NCBI GenBank assembly: GCA_032191485.1
Contig: JAVDOI010000130.1
Location: 139,501 to 203,500 of the forward strand
From: Leptoclinus maculatus
Lineage: Eukaryota > Chordata > Actinopteri > Perciformes > Stichaeidae
Length of the DNA stretch: 64,000 nucleotides
Direction: 5' to 3'
Shown here: positions 32,682 to 44,236 of the stretch, piece by piece
How the letters are laid out: each line of letters starts with the position of its first letter
Numbering within the stretch: position 1 is the first letter of the stretch
Position numbers and translations under genes: made by a program
The notes under the pieces: generated by a model
Told to the model about the DNA's origin: nothing
The model's database searches: none
The model's input: only the letters and a program-made list of their open reading frames with translations

Positions 32682-35087
32682 GAATGGCTCATGTTTGGGG
32701 ATGAAGAAACCATCATGGCACAACTTATCAAGGAAAGTGCTCGTTTCACTGACCAGGCTTCGTCCATATGGAGGGCCCTGTCCAGATTGGTGTCTTCCTT
32801 TAGCGATGAGCAGGACCAGCCAGCAGCCAGAAGAACCCTGGAAGAGGCTCACTGCCCCCAAAACATCAACACCACCCTGGGAAAGGGGCAACACCGCAAG
32901 GTGTTTAACTCTGCAGTTTACAAAATGCTGTTTGAGGCTCTGGGCAGGAAGCTGACATCGGAGGAGCGCTTTGCTATACTGGCCCTCACAGCTGACCCTT
33001 CACTCTCAGCCACTGACCCCAAAGAACACTCCCCTACATTGGATGCAGAATCAAAGCCTCCAGAAAGCTGGAGAGACAGGGAGCCGACAGACAGGGAGGT
33101 CGAGGCAGTCACCATTCTGCAGGCTGCGTTCAAAGGACGCTTAGTGCGAGAGATCTTGAATGCCTCAAAACCGGGCACAAAGGAGAAACTCAGCGCTTCT
33201 AAGGTCCTTTCAGACATGTGGCCGAAGGTTGAATCAGATGCAGAAAAACATGCTGCCCTCTTGCTACGGTATATCATTGAGCACTCCGAGAGGAGAGCAG
33301 AGCTCTACTACCCCTGTCAGCAGGACGAATGGACCAGAGTCACCTTCGCTGATTACTCCGTCTCTCTTCAAGACACAGCCAACTCCTGGGTCTTGGTCTT
33401 TAGAGAGGTGTTCCTGGTTCATAAGGAGATGCAGCTAGTACCAAAGGTCTACTCCCCCGTCCCGAATTGTCTGCTACACGTCGTAAACAACGACACCGGA
33501 GAGGAGCTGGACATGTTCTTCAACAAAGTGGCAACCCATGTCTACCAACCCAACAAGCTTGGTTATACCTTCGTAGCAGAGGCTGTCGCACCCGAGTCGC
33601 CCCCTGCTGGTGCCAAGTGGAGGATGCGCTTGATTGGCGGAAGGGAACTCCTTCCAAAACTGTCCCGCGAGACTCCACTCAACACGTTCTCAGTGAAGGA
33701 ATTCAGGAATTATTACATTCCCAATGACAAAAACCTCATATGTCGTTACACTGTGCAGGTGACTGCAGACGTCCTTGGAACAATTCAGTTCCAGACTTCT
33801 AAGCCAGACGTATTGATCCGTCTGTCTGTTCTGGACCAGGAGAAAGTGGTGGCCGGCAATACTGGCAAGGGTCATGTGGTAATTCCTGTGTTCTTCTTCC
33901 GGGCCAACAAAGCCCTTCATTCCACAGATGAGAAGAACCACAACCAGAAGGGATCCCCCCCCACCCAGGGCAAGGGAGTCAAGGGGATGGACACTCCCCA
34001 GGAGAGAGACGAGGAGGTCAGCACAGCTGGGAAATCAGACTCCTCGTTTGACCAGTTCCAGCCTCCCACAGAGACTATGGTATCACTGACAACTGCCTGC
34101 GTGGTTCATAAGTATGTGGTGCAGGCAGAGGTGCTTCACAAGAGCTGGGATTTGGATGAATCTCAGCTGGCTTTTGTCCACACGCTCAGAGACTTGGAGA
34201 AGAATGACATGAGAGTATACAAGCTTGAGGACTTGAACCGTTCACCCACCGCTGACACACCGCACCATCACGGGCACAAATCTGGCACACCCAAAGCCAG
34301 CCGCAAAGGGGAAGTTGACAAGGAGAAGGGGAGGCCAGCTGCCAACTCTAAATCTGGCTCCAGGCAGGAAACGAGGCTTGACCTGACCAAGGCGAACTGG
34401 ACTCTGCGTGTGGTCACTGACAAGAGCGAAGCACAGAGCATTGAGGTGTCGAAGAACACAGAGAGAATGGACCAGATTAAAGCTGTTAAAAAAGCCTGGG
34501 TCATGGCTGAACCAGGCCGCTGTGCCAAGGCTTTACAGTCTCGTCTCAAGTTTCTTAACCAGCTCCAACCTCAAGCAGCTGATGAAACTGCTACAGATGA
34601 CGCAGAAAGCAAAGAGCCAGCTGCTTCCAGATCTGATCCCGGCACCGCTCTCAGTCTATCTAATAAAAAGCTGACCATGGACTACACTCCCTTCATCAGA
34701 CGCCAAAAGGATTTTCCAGAGCTGATGGACTCGCAGGTAGAGGAGATCCAGCAGAGGGAGCGCTTAGAAAAGATCCAGACTTACCGGTTGGTCCGAGACA
34801 ATGTGCTGGAGCATCAGAAACAGCAGGAGCTCAACAGGAAAGAGCTAATAATACAACAGCTGGACATGTATGAGCACATGCAGGCAGCCTTGGGGCAGCG
34901 CCGTAAGAATTTCCTGGATGCTTGCGAGTCATTTAGTAGCCGTCAGATGGCAGCTGTGAAAAAGAAACAAGAAGAGAAACAAGCTCTGGATGACGCTCAG
35001 CAGGCAGTCGTAGAAAAAACAAAGGCCACCTCTTCTGCCAAACAGCAGCGAAACAAACGGGCCAAGAGCGCTGGCAAGAAGAAATGA
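32658..35087 (+). CDS. adgb: Androglobin C-terminal half, copy 3
   Basis: An intact 809-codon frame, protein identical to copies 1 and 2. It carries the GTC codon shared with copies 2, 4 and 5 and the ancestral ACC at the site changed in copy 2. It looks closest to the array consensus. It is the last uninterrupted adgb frame in the window. Confidence 0.85.
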   Translation: MSHSQFHCEWLMFGDEETIMAQLIKESARFTDQASSIWRALSRLVSSFSDEQDQPAARRTLEEAHCPQNINTTLGKGQHRKVFNSAVYKMLFEALGRKLTSEERFAILALTADPSLSATDPKEHSPTLDAESKPPESWRDREPTDREVEAVTILQAAFKGRLVREILNASKPGTKEKLSASKVLSDMWPKVESDAEKHAALLLRYIIEHSERRAELYYPCQQDEWTRVTFADYSVSLQDTANSWVLVFREVFLVHKEMQLVPKVYSPVPNCLLHVVNNDTGEELDMFFNKVATHVYQPNKLGYTFVAEAVAPESPPAGAKWRMRLIGGRELLPKLSRETPLNTFSVKEFRNYYIPNDKNLICRYTVQVTADVLGTIQFQTSKPDVLIRLSVLDQEKVVAGNTGKGHVVIPVFFFRANKALHSTDEKNHNQKGSPPTQGKGVKGMDTPQERDEEVSTAGKSDSSFDQFQPPTETMVSLTTACVVHKYVVQAEVLHKSWDLDESQLAFVHTLRDLEKNDMRVYKLEDLNRSPTADTPHHHGHKSGTPKASRKGEVDKEKGRPAANSKSGSRQETRLDLTKANWTLRVVTDKSEAQSIEVSKNTERMDQIKAVKKAWVMAEPGRCAKALQSRLKFLNQLQPQAADETATDDAESKEPAASRSDPGTALSLSNKKLTMDYTPFIRRQKDFPELMDSQVEEIQQRERLEKIQTYRLVRDNVLEHQKQQELNRKELIIQQLDMYEHMQAALGQRRKNFLDACESFSSRQMAAVKKKQEEKQALDDAQQAVVEKTKATSSAKQQRNKRAKSAGKKK

Positions 35088-35420
35088 TGGTCGTTGGCAC
35101 TAAGTTCCAGTCTTAATTCTCCTCAGCAGACAGCTCTCAACAAGTCTGTTAGAACACGGAAGAATCTTCATTTAACATAGCTTGTTGATGATATCATTTA
35201 TAACTTGATGATATAATACTAAAAGGTTGTTGTTGCACCTGATCCCGAGCTGAAAGTGCTGTTGCCTTTCATTGAAATAAGAAAGATTCTAACTAAAGTC
35301 CTGAAACTCTTCTACGGATGCCTGGGTCTTTATTTCACGGATCTACTGTTAGCTATCTGCTAAGCTTTCCTGCACAAAGCAAGAGCAGAATATCAACAGG
35401 AAGACGAAACTCCAGAGGTT

Positions 35421-37097
35421 ATGTCAAAGTGCACAGAAGTCTGTGGAGACTCAGTTGGCTCACGTTCATGCTCCAAAATATGCTTGGTCAAGGTCTACCC
35501 TGCAGGTCAAAGAGAGAAAGCGGTTAAAGCATATGCTGTCCTCGATGAACAGAGTAATAGGTCCTTGGCAAAGACAGAGCTACTCGACCTTTTTGGCATT
35601 GGAGCGGGTGCCGCTCCATACATCCTTAAAACATGCTCAGGGGTCATGGAAACATCAGGGCGGCGCGCCAGTAAACTCATAGTTGAGTCAATTGATGGCA
35701 ACGTACAGATCCCTCTCCCCACACTCATAGAGTGTGACATGATGCCTAACGACCGTTCAGAGATCCCCTCACCAGAGATAGCACATCTTTATCCCCACCT
35801 CCAGCCAGTGGCGGATAAAATCCCAGTCATTGATCCTGAGGCAGCCATTCTCCTTCTCCTTGGCAGAGACATACTATGTGTACACAAGGTGCGTAAACAG
35901 TACAATGGACCCAACAACGCACCATATGCTCAACAACTTGACCTTGGCTGGGTTATTGTTGGAGAAATATGTCTCAGAGGAGCACACAAGCCAAGCAGCA
36001 TCAATGTCTACAAGACCAATATCCTAACTAATGGACGTACGTCTTTCCTTAGTCCATGTGCTAGTGTCATCCATGTCAAAGAGAAAGTTAACAAGAGGAC
36101 ATCAAGTCAGAGTAGTCAAACCTTTGAAGACACAGAGCTCCTGGAGGACGATGATCTTAGAAGCAAAGTTTTTGACAGGTCAAAAGATGATGAGAAAATG
36201 GCGTTATCTATTGAAGATGAAGCCTTCCTTGAAAGCATGGACAAAAATGTCTACATGAACGAGGCAAACAGCTGGGTGGCTCCCTTACCATTCCGTTACC
36301 CAAGGCCTCGTCTCCCGAATAATAGGGATCAAGCAGAGAAACGTCTGTCTTTTCTGAGTCGCACACTGGAAAGAAAGCCAGGAGTGAAAAAACAATACTT
36401 TGACTTCATGCAAAAGATCTTTGAGTCAGGCCAGGCAGAGTTAGCTCCGCCATTGGAGAAGAATCAAGAGTGCTGGTACCTACCCGCATTTGGTGTCTAC
36501 CACCCTCAGAAGCCAGATCAAATACGTGTGGTGTTTGAACCCAGTGCCAAGCACGAAGGCATCTCTCTCAACGACATCCCTTTGAAGGAGAACAGTCATC
36601 TCTCACATGAAGTACTGGCGACACTAATGGCTGAAGTCATGGCAATCATGAATGCAAGACCCTTAGTTCCAGTGTCCTCCGATCCTGAGATGACAGCAGT
36701 TTTCACACCCGCAATGCTGCTCACTCAGAAGACTGACACAGTGTCTGCTCCGTCAGGGAAGATGGATCTCAAGGATCTCTATAACAAGCAGTGGAGGCAA
36801 GTCCAAAGCCTTGCTGAAACCTTCTGGAGACGCTGGAAGCAAGAATACTTGGCGACCCTCCAGCCTCGCAAGAAGTGGCAATCTGAAAGACCAAACTTGC
36901 AAGTTGGAGATGTGGTACTCCTCAAAGACACTCAAGTTAAGAGAAACGAGTGGCCCACAGGAGTTATTGCTGAGACTATTCCAAGCCGTGATGGCAGAGT
37001 TCGGAAAGTCAATGTCAGGATCATCAGAGACGGTACCCCTAAGGTGTATTCAAGACCTGTTACAGAAGTTGTACTGCTCCTCAGTGAGGGGACATAG
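35421..37097 (+). pseudogene. BEL/Pao protease-RT-integrase remnant, copy 4
   Basis: 558 codons. One change against the others: CGT to TGT at about 35877 (Arg to Cys after GRDIL in the protease region), a CpG to TpG transition. Confidence 0.85.
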
Positions 37098-37211
37098 TGG
37101 TATTATAAAATACCAGGCGGGGAGTGTTCTGCCCCCACATTTCTGTGTTGTAGAATGTAATTGCATTTTCATGCTCGTAGTTATCCCTCCTCTCTTGCCG
37201 TAGTTAGTGGC

Positions 37212-37635
37212 TTGTTATTTTTCGTCACTACCTCCCCGAGTCGGGAGTGGGTAATTTGCGCGCCTGCTGCCTTCCTTGGATGTGGTAGCCGTTTCTCAGG
37301 CTCCCTCTCCGGAATCGAACCCTGATTCCCCGTTACCCGTGGTCACCATGGTAGGCACAGAAAGTACCATCGAAAGTTGATAGGGCAGACATTCGAATGA
37401 GACGTCGCCGCCACGAGGGCCAGCGATCGGCTCGAGGTTATCTAGAGTCACCAAAGCGGCCGGGGACCCCGAGGGGCAACCCCGCATGGGTTTTGGGTCT
37501 GATAAATGCACGCATCCCCGAAGGTCAGCGCTCGTTTGCATGTATTAGCTCTAGAATTGCCACAGTTATCCAAGTAACGTTAGAGCGATCAAAGGAACCA
37601 TAACTGATTTAATGAGCCATTCGCAGTTTCACTGC
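37212..37635 (-). rRNA. 18S rRNA fragment, antisense, copy 4
   Basis: Same sequence as copy 1. Its snap-back hairpin occupies 37612-37646. Confidence 0.95.
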
Positions 37636-38763
37636 GAATGGCTCATGTTTGGGGATGAAGAAACCATCATGGCACAACTTATCAAGGAAAGTGCTCGTTT
37701 CACTGACCAGGCTTCGTCCATATGGAGGGCCCTGTCCAGATTGGTGTCTTCCTTTAGCGATGAGCAGGACCAGCCAGCAGCCAGAAGAACCCTGGAAGAG
37801 GCTCACTGCCCCCAAAACATCAACACCACCCTGGGAAAGGGGCAACACCGCAAGGTGTTTAACTCTGCAGTTTACAAAATGCTGTTTGAGGCTCTGGGCA
37901 GGAAGCTGACATCGGAGGAGCGCTTTGCTATACTGGCCCTCACAGCTGACCCTTCACTCTCAGCCACTGACCCCAAAGAACACTCCCCTACATTGGATGC
38001 AGAATCAAAGCCTCCAGAAAGCTGGAGAGACAGGGAGCCGACAGACAGGGAGGTCGAGGCAGTCACCATTCTGCAGGCTGCGTTCAAAGGACGCTTAGTG
38101 CGAGAGATCTTGAATGCCTCAAAACCGGGCACAAAGGAGAAACTCAGCGCTTCTAAGGTCCTTTCAGACATGTGGCCGAAGGTTGAATCAGATGCAGAAA
38201 AACATGCTGCCCTCTTGCTACGGTATATCATTGAGCACTCCGAGAGGAGAGCAGAGCTCTACTACCCCTGTCAGCAGGACGAATGGACCAGAGTCACCTT
38301 CGCTGATTACTCCGTCTCTCTTCAAGACACAGCCAACTCCTGGGTCTTGGTCTTTAGAGAGGTGTTCCTGGTTCATAAGGAGATGCAGCTAGTACCAAAG
38401 GTCTACTCCCCCGTCCCGAATTGTCTGCTACACGTCGTAAACAACGACACCGGAGAGGAGCTGGACATGTTCTTCAACAAAGTGGCAACCCATGTCTACC
38501 AACCCAACAAGCTTGGTTATACCTTCGTAGCAGAGGCTGTCGCACCCGAGTCGCCCCCTGCTGGTGCCAAGTGGAGGATGCGCTTGATTGGCGGAAGGGA
38601 ACTCCTTCCAAAACTGTCCCGCGAGACTCCACTCAACACGTTCTCAGTGAAGGAATTCAGGAATTATTACATTCCCAATGACAAAAACCTCATATGTCGT
38701 TACACTGTGCAGGTGACTGCAGACGTCCTTGGAACAATTCAGTTCCAGACTTCTAAGCCAGAC
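37612..38763 (+). pseudogene. adgb: adgb copy 4, 5' part, cut by Gmr1-like insertion
   Basis: The first 384 codons of the adgb frame (18S-derived start, permuted globin, IQ motif and half of the conserved central region) end at the insertion after CCAGAC. Reading continues for about 10 codons into the LTR before a stop at 38796. The truncated product would still contain the whole globin-IQ module. Confidence 0.85.
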
Positions 38764-39100
38764 TGTTACGTGTCTTGTGTTGTGCTCTCCCTCTGATTAC
38801 CCTCAGTGTCCGCTCGGGTGCCGCCCAGTTCCTGGATGCCAGCTGCCAGGTGATTGAACGCGGCTGCGTTTGATCCTAACTAGGCCGTGGTTAAAAGGAG
38901 GGGAGCGCCACACGGACGGCAGTTGGGCGCAGCTTTGTCGTGGAGCGGCGTGAAGCTGAACAGCACTATTGGCTCCTGTACTCTGTTCCCGAATAAATGT
39001 GCTTCGTTATACCATCCTCAGTTGCTCAGTCTCTCTTTCCCCGGAACATTTACACCGTTACTCCCCGCATCCCCTAGATGCCAAAAAGGGGAACGTAACA
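38764..39100 (+). mobile_element. Gmr1-like 5' LTR, copy A
   Basis: 337 bp, TGTTACG to CGTAACA. It contains TTAAAA near 38891, a possible TATA-like box, and the polyadenylation signal AATAAA near 38992. It differs from its partner at 42284-42620 at one CpG site that I can see (42525), indicating a recent insertion. Confidence 0.85.
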
Positions 39101-39102
39101 GT

Positions 39103-39120
39103 TGGGGGCTCATCCGGGAT
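39103..39120 (+). promoter_or_regulatory. Primer binding site, tRNA-Pro type
   Basis: TGGGGGCTCATCCGGGAT lies two bases after the 5' LTR. It matches the tRNA-Pro primer site known from murine gammaretroviruses at 17 of 18 positions (A for G at the tenth base). It would prime minus-strand cDNA. Confidence 0.8.
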
Positions 39121-39666
39121 ATGAAAGAGCTGATTGGGTGATTGTTAGCGTCTGTTAGATTGTCTCTGTTAACGCAAGATTCCACAGCTTCCTCAGACTA
39201 GACAGGTGAGTGTCCAGCTGGGCTTAACGGTCTTTCCTTCGGGCACTCTTTTATTATTTTGCCTTTTTTATTTTCGGAGTAATCCTGGGTGGGGATCAGT
39301 CCCTGTCGGAGGTAGGCGATTCAGGGTTTCGGCCGCTGATGTTTGCCTTTCAAGTCGCCTCGAGCCCGGCACGCTCCAGAAGATAGGTAGGAAAAGGTTT
39401 GGGTAGGCAGGATCTGAGGAAGTTTGGTTGTATTGAAAAAAAAAAAAAAAAAGAAAAAAAAAAAAAAAAACTGTGCTGGTTGTGAGTGGCATCCGGTATT
39501 ACATTTGGTAATTACATTATCACGTTGGTCACTTGTGAGGGTACTTGTGTGTACATGTCCGCTGTTTGTAGCTTGTGAGCTAACTCAGCTGAGTGTGATT
39601 AACGGTAACGTTAGCTGTGAGCTAGGGCTGCTGTGTGTGTGTGTGTCCTCTCTTTGCTGTGTTTAG

Positions 39667-42198
39667 ATGGCAGAGTATGATATGGAGGAGTTTGTGGCGA
39701 ATCCGTCTTTCACTCAGTTCGAGAGGTGTAAGAAGAGTGAGTTGCAGGAGATAGCCTCATATTATAGTGTTCCTGTTTCGAGTACCCTTTCGAAAGGAGA
39801 ACTCAAGGCAGTGCTGGGTAGTGCTTTGTGTGATAGGGGTGTTCTCAGGCTTCCGGAAACGTTAGAGGCCGCGGCAGGTGCAGCGATATCTTCGGGTGAC
39901 GTTGATGCTCCGGGGTGGGAGGCGGCCGTGCAGCCTTTCACTCCGGCTGCGCAGAGCGGTAGGGCGGAAGCGAAGCCGCGCACATTGCCACAGTTTGATC
40001 CGTTACTTTCGGAATCAACTCCTGGTTCGGGGGTTCAGGCTCGTTTAAAAATGCGCCTCGCTCGGCTCCAATTGGAGAAGGAAGAGCGGGAGCGAGAGTT
40101 TGAGCTCCGGAAGGAGTTAGCATTCCGTAAGTTGGAGGCAGATACGGCAGTTAGGATGCGTGAGTTAGAGCTGCAGTCTGTTTATGCTCGCACCTCTGCA
40201 GATATACAGGTAACATCAGGGCCTACTGCTGCATTTGATGTCAGTAAGAATATTTCTTTGGTCCCTATATTTCGTGAGTCTGAGGTGGAGTCCTACTTTG
40301 GTGCGTTTGAGCGCATCGCTGCTGCGTTACATTGGCCAGAAGATGTGTGGGCCATACTGCTGCAGTGTAAGCTGGTGGGAAAAGCTCAGGAAGCTTGCTC
40401 GTCCCTGTCGGTGGACGATGGTCTGGTCTACGAGAGGGTCAAAGGTGCCATTCTGCGAGCCTATGAGTTAGTGCCAGAGGCTTATAGGCAGCGGTTTCGG
40501 AACCTTGAGAGGTCTTACAACCAGTCTTTCACTGACTTTGCACGGGATAAAAAAATGCTGTTTGACCGATGGTGTAAGGCCAGTAAGGCTGACGACCTCG
40601 CCTCGGTGTGTGAGCTCCTGATGTTGGAGGAATTTAAAAATTGTGTTCCTGAACGTACGGTAGTTTACTTAAATGAGCAGAAAGTGAGCACCCTGCAGCA
40701 GGCTGCTACACTGGCCGACGAATTTGCTCTTACGCATAGGCATGTGTTTTCGAGACGAGATGCTCAGCAGGGTGAATATTCTCAGGAACATCGGGGCGCA
40801 TATGGGTCACGCAGACAAGTTTCTCGGTCGGGTCCTAGGGCTGAGAGACGGTGTTTTTATTGTAATGACCCTGGTCATTTGGTGGTGGACTGTGCAGCCT
40901 GGAGACGGAAGCAACCGGAGGCAACTTCCGGACAGCAGCCACAGGGAGTTGGGTTGGTGACGACGGTGACTCCCGTTGGCCAGGCCGCTTCTCCAAAAGT
41001 GCCGGAGTGTTTCAAACCCTTTATCTTAGAAGGCTTGGTGTCGCTCACAGGAGAGGCAGAGGACCAGCGCCCAGTGACGGTGCTACGCGACACTGGTGGT
41101 TCGCAGTCCTTCATTCTTGCCAGTGCTCTGCCGTTTAGTGACGAGTCTGCCTGTGATGCGAGCACGGTGGTGAGAGGAATAGAAATGGGTTTCGTTCCAG
41201 CAGCTCTCCACCGGGTCTATGTGAAGACCAAATTGATAAGTGGTTTCTTCCCAGTGGCAGTCCGCTCGTGTTTCCCTGTGGATGGTGTGGAGTTCATCAT
41301 GGGGAACGATATAGCTGGGGGTAAGGTTTTTCCTGTGCCTGAAGTGGTGGATGTTCCCATTCCTACCGTGGCGTGTGACGACCTGGCGCAGAGTTATCCA
41401 GAAGTGTTTAAGGTTAGCGTTCTGACGAGAGCCCAGGCCCGGAAGCAGGAGGTGGACTTATCTGATTCACTGTTTGCAACTGTTTTGTCCGAGGATAAGC
41501 CTCCCCCTGTTAGTTGGTTGGTGAACAAACCCTCACAAGACCCTAAAGGGGTAGCAAATCCCAACACTGAGCCGGCGGTAGCATTGCCGCTGACCCGGGA
41601 GGCACTAATCAGCGCCCAGGGAGGTGACCCAGCCTTGGTAAGGTGTGTTGCCGCAGTGGGGGAGGGCACCAGTGGGAGCAGAACGAAGCAGTCTTTTCTG
41701 CTAGAGAATGGTGTGTTAATGCGGAGGTGGATCGCACAGGCAGGCAAGGCATCAGGTGAGGACTGGGACACCGTTTACCAAATAGTCATCCCCATTGGTT
41801 GTCGGCAGCTAGTGCTGGCAGTGGCGCATGAGCATCTCTGGTCTGGTCATCTAGGGGTCACTAAGACCTATGACAGGATCCTGAGGCATTTCTTCTGGCC
41901 AGGAATGAAAGCGGATGTGATAACTTTCTGTAAGACTTGTAGCACTTGCCAGGTTGTGGGAAAACCAAATCAGGTAGTGCCACCAGCACCTTTGCGTCCT
42001 GTCCCTGCTGTTGGTGAACCATTTGAGCATGTCAGTGTTGACTGTGTGGGTCCATTGCCTAGAACCAAGTCTGGTAACCAGTTCTTGCTAACAGTGATGT
42101 GTGTTGCCACTCGTTTCCCTGAGGCCAGGCCCTTGCGTAAGATCACGGCGCCAGTGCTAACTAAGGCACAAGAAGGGGGCAGACAATGTGGTGGCTGA
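39667..42198 (+). pseudogene. Gmr1-like gag-protease-integrase polyprotein, truncated, copy A
   Basis: 843 codons. N-terminal helix-rich segment (FERCKKSELQEIASYY, SAP-like), Arg/Glu coiled coil, then a capsid region (FGAFERIAAALHWPEDVWAI, RFRNLERSYNQSFTDF, CVPERTVVYLNEQ) of the type from which vertebrate SCAN domains derive. A zinc knuckle CFYCNDPGHLVVDC, retropepsin VLRDTGGSQSFIL, the integrase HHCC finger (GHLGVTKTYDRI, CKTCSTCQ) and the first part of the integrase core (VDCVGPLPRTKSG) follow. The frame then leaves integrase after RKITAPVLTKA and stops at 42198, because a deletion joins it out of frame to the RNase H end. It lacks reverse transcriptase, so the element could move only with help from a complete relative. 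Confidence 0.85.
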
Positions 42199-42283
42199 TG
42201 CTCTGTCCCGTGGGTGAGAACGTTTTTTGGTGTGTGATGGGGGTGATTGTGAGCAAACAGATGTTTGGTTTTATGGGAGGGGG

Positions 42284-42620
42284 TGTTACGTGTCTTGTGT
42301 TGTGCTCTCCCTCTGATTACCCTCAGTGTCCGCTCGGGTGCCGCCCAGTTCCTGGATGCCAGCTGCCAGGTGATTGAACGCGGCTGCGTTTGATCCTAAC
42401 TAGGCCGTGGTTAAAAGGAGGGGAGCGCCACACGGACGGCAGTTGGGCGCAGCTTTGTCGTGGAGCGGCGTGAAGCTGAACAGCACTATTGGCTCCTGTA
42501 CTCTGTTCCCGAATAAATGTGCTTTGTTATACCATCCTCAGTTGCTCAGTCTCTCTTTCCCCGGAACATTTACACCGTTACTCCCCGCATCCCCTAGATG
42601 CCAAAAAGGGGAACGTAACA
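42284..42620 (+). mobile_element. Gmr1-like 3' LTR, copy A
   Basis: 337 bp, preceded by a GGGAGGGGG purine tract. Translation is open from inside this LTR across its end into adgb in the correct adgb frame, but no ATG begins that frame before GMDTPQERD of adgb. Confidence 0.85.
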
Positions 42621-42625
42621 CAGAC

Positions 42626-43903
42626 GTATTGATCCGTCTGTCTGTTCTGGACCAGGAGAAAGTGGTGGCCGGCAATACTGGCAAGGGTCATGTGGTAATT
42701 CCTGTGTTCTTCTTCCGGGCCAACAAAGCCCTTCATTCCACAGATGAGAAGAACCACAACCAGAAGGGATCCCCCCCCACCCAGGGCAAGGGAGTCAAGG
42801 GGATGGACACTCCCCAGGAGAGAGACGAGGAGGTCAGCACAGCTGGGAAATCAGACTCCTCGTTTGACCAGTTCCAGCCTCCCACAGAGACTATGGTATC
42901 ACTGACAACTGCCTGCGTGGTTCATAAGTATGTGGTGCAGGCAGAGGTGCTTCACAAGAGCTGGGATTTGGATGAATCTCAGCTGGCTTTTGTCCACACG
43001 CTCAGAGACTTGGAGAAGAATGACATGAGAGTATACAAGCTTGAGGACTTGAACCGTTCACCCACCGCTGACACACCGCACCATCACGGGCACAAATCTG
43101 GCACACCCAAAGCCAGCTGCAAAGGGGAAGTTGACAAGGAGAAGGGGAGGCCAGCTGCCAACTCTAAATCTGGCTCCAGGCAGGAAACGAGGCTTGACCT
43201 GACCAAGGCGAACTGGACTCTGCGTGTGGTCACTGACAAGAGCGAAGCACAGAGCATTGAGGTGTCGAAGAACACAGAGAGAATGGACCAGATTAAAGCT
43301 GTTAAAAAAGCCTGGGTCATGGCTGAACCAGGCCGCTGTGCCAAGGCTTTACAGTCTCGTCTCAAGTTTCTTAACCAGCTCCAACCTCAAGCAGCTGATG
43401 AAACTGCTACAGATGACGCAGAAAGCAAAGAGCCAGCTGCTTCCAGATCTGATCCCGGCACCGCTCTCAGTCTATCTAATAAAAAGCTGACCATGGACTA
43501 CACTCCCTTCATCAGACGCCAAAAGGATTTTCCAGAGCTGATGGACTCGCAGGTAGAGGAGATCCAGCAGAGGGAGCGCTTAGAAAAGATCCAGACTTAC
43601 CGGTTGGTCCGAGACAATGTGCTGGAGCATCAGAAACAGCAGGAGCTCAACAGGAAAGAGCTAATAATACAACAGCTGGACATGTATGAGCACATGCAGG
43701 CAGCCTTGGGGCAGCGCCGTAAGAATTTCCTGGATGCTTGCGAGTCATTTAGTAGCCGTCAGATGGCAGCTGTGAAAAAGAAACAAGAAAAGAAACAAGC
43801 TCTGGATGACGCTCAGCAGGCAGTCGTAGAAAAAACAAAGGCCACCTCTTCTGCCAAACAGCAGCGAAACAAACGGGCCAAGAGCGCTGGCAAGAAGAAA
43901 TGA
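42626..43903 (+). pseudogene. adgb: adgb copy 4, 3' part
   Basis: The remaining 425 codons of the frame to TGA. Private changes: CGC to TGC (Arg to Cys) at 43118, CpG to TpG, and GAG to AAG (Glu to Lys) at 43790. It contains the second half of the conserved region, the coiled coil and the basic tail. It could only be translated from an internal ATG or after splicing out the insertion. Confidence 0.85.
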
Positions 43904-44236
43904 TGGTCGTTGGCACTAAGTTCCAGTCTTAATTCTCCTCAGCAGACAGCTCTCAACAAGTCTGTTAGAACACGGAAGAATCTTCATTTAACATAGCTTG
44001 TTGATGATATCATTTATAACTTGATGATATAATACTAAAAGGTTGTTGTTGCACCTGATCCCGAGCTGAAAGTGCTGTTGCCTTTCATTGAAATAAGAAA
44101 GATTCTAACTAAAGTCCTGAAACTCTTCTACGGATGCCTGGGTCTTTATTTCACGGATCTACTGTTAGCTATCTGCTAAGCTTTCCTGCACAAAGCAAGA
44201 GCAGAATATCAACAGGAAGACGAAACTCCAGAGGTT

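Larger units (their letters stand above)
32171..35392 (+). mobile_element. Chimeric LTR, copy 3
   Basis: LTR start 32171-32268, antisense 18S and adgb, LTR end 35275-35392. I found no private difference in this copy. Confidence 0.85.
38764..42620 (+). mobile_element. Gmr1-like Ty3/Gypsy element, internally deleted, copy A
   Basis: 3857 bp with 337-bp LTRs at 38764-39100 and 42284-42620 (TGTTACG...CGTAACA) and a CAGAC target duplication at 38759-38763 and 42621-42625. Internal order: leader with a long A-rich tract at 39436-39470, gag, protease, integrase zinc finger and start of the integrase core, then directly the last residues of RNase H (KGADNVVADALSR in another frame at about 42168-42212), a purine tract and the LTR. 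Finding the RNase H end after integrase, next to the 3' LTR, fits the PR-IN-RT-RH order of Gmr1-like elements, not the usual Gypsy order. RT and most of RNase H are deleted. Confidence 0.85.
37125..44208 (+). mobile_element. Chimeric LTR, copy 4, carrying a Gmr1-like insertion
   Basis: LTR start 37125-37222, antisense 18S, adgb split by a complete Gmr1-like element at 38764-42620, then adgb remainder and LTR end 44091-44208. Confidence 0.85.

Noticed and set aside
39424..39666. Frame starting with a poly-lysine run before the Gmr1-like gag
   Set aside because: Produced by the A-rich leader tract; the gag ATG at 39667 has the family N-terminus.
42407..42620. 498-residue frame beginning in the Gmr1-like LTR (also at 51223)
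   Set aside because: It begins with GTG, not ATG, and the LTR part has no protein character; kept only as an observation about frame continuity.
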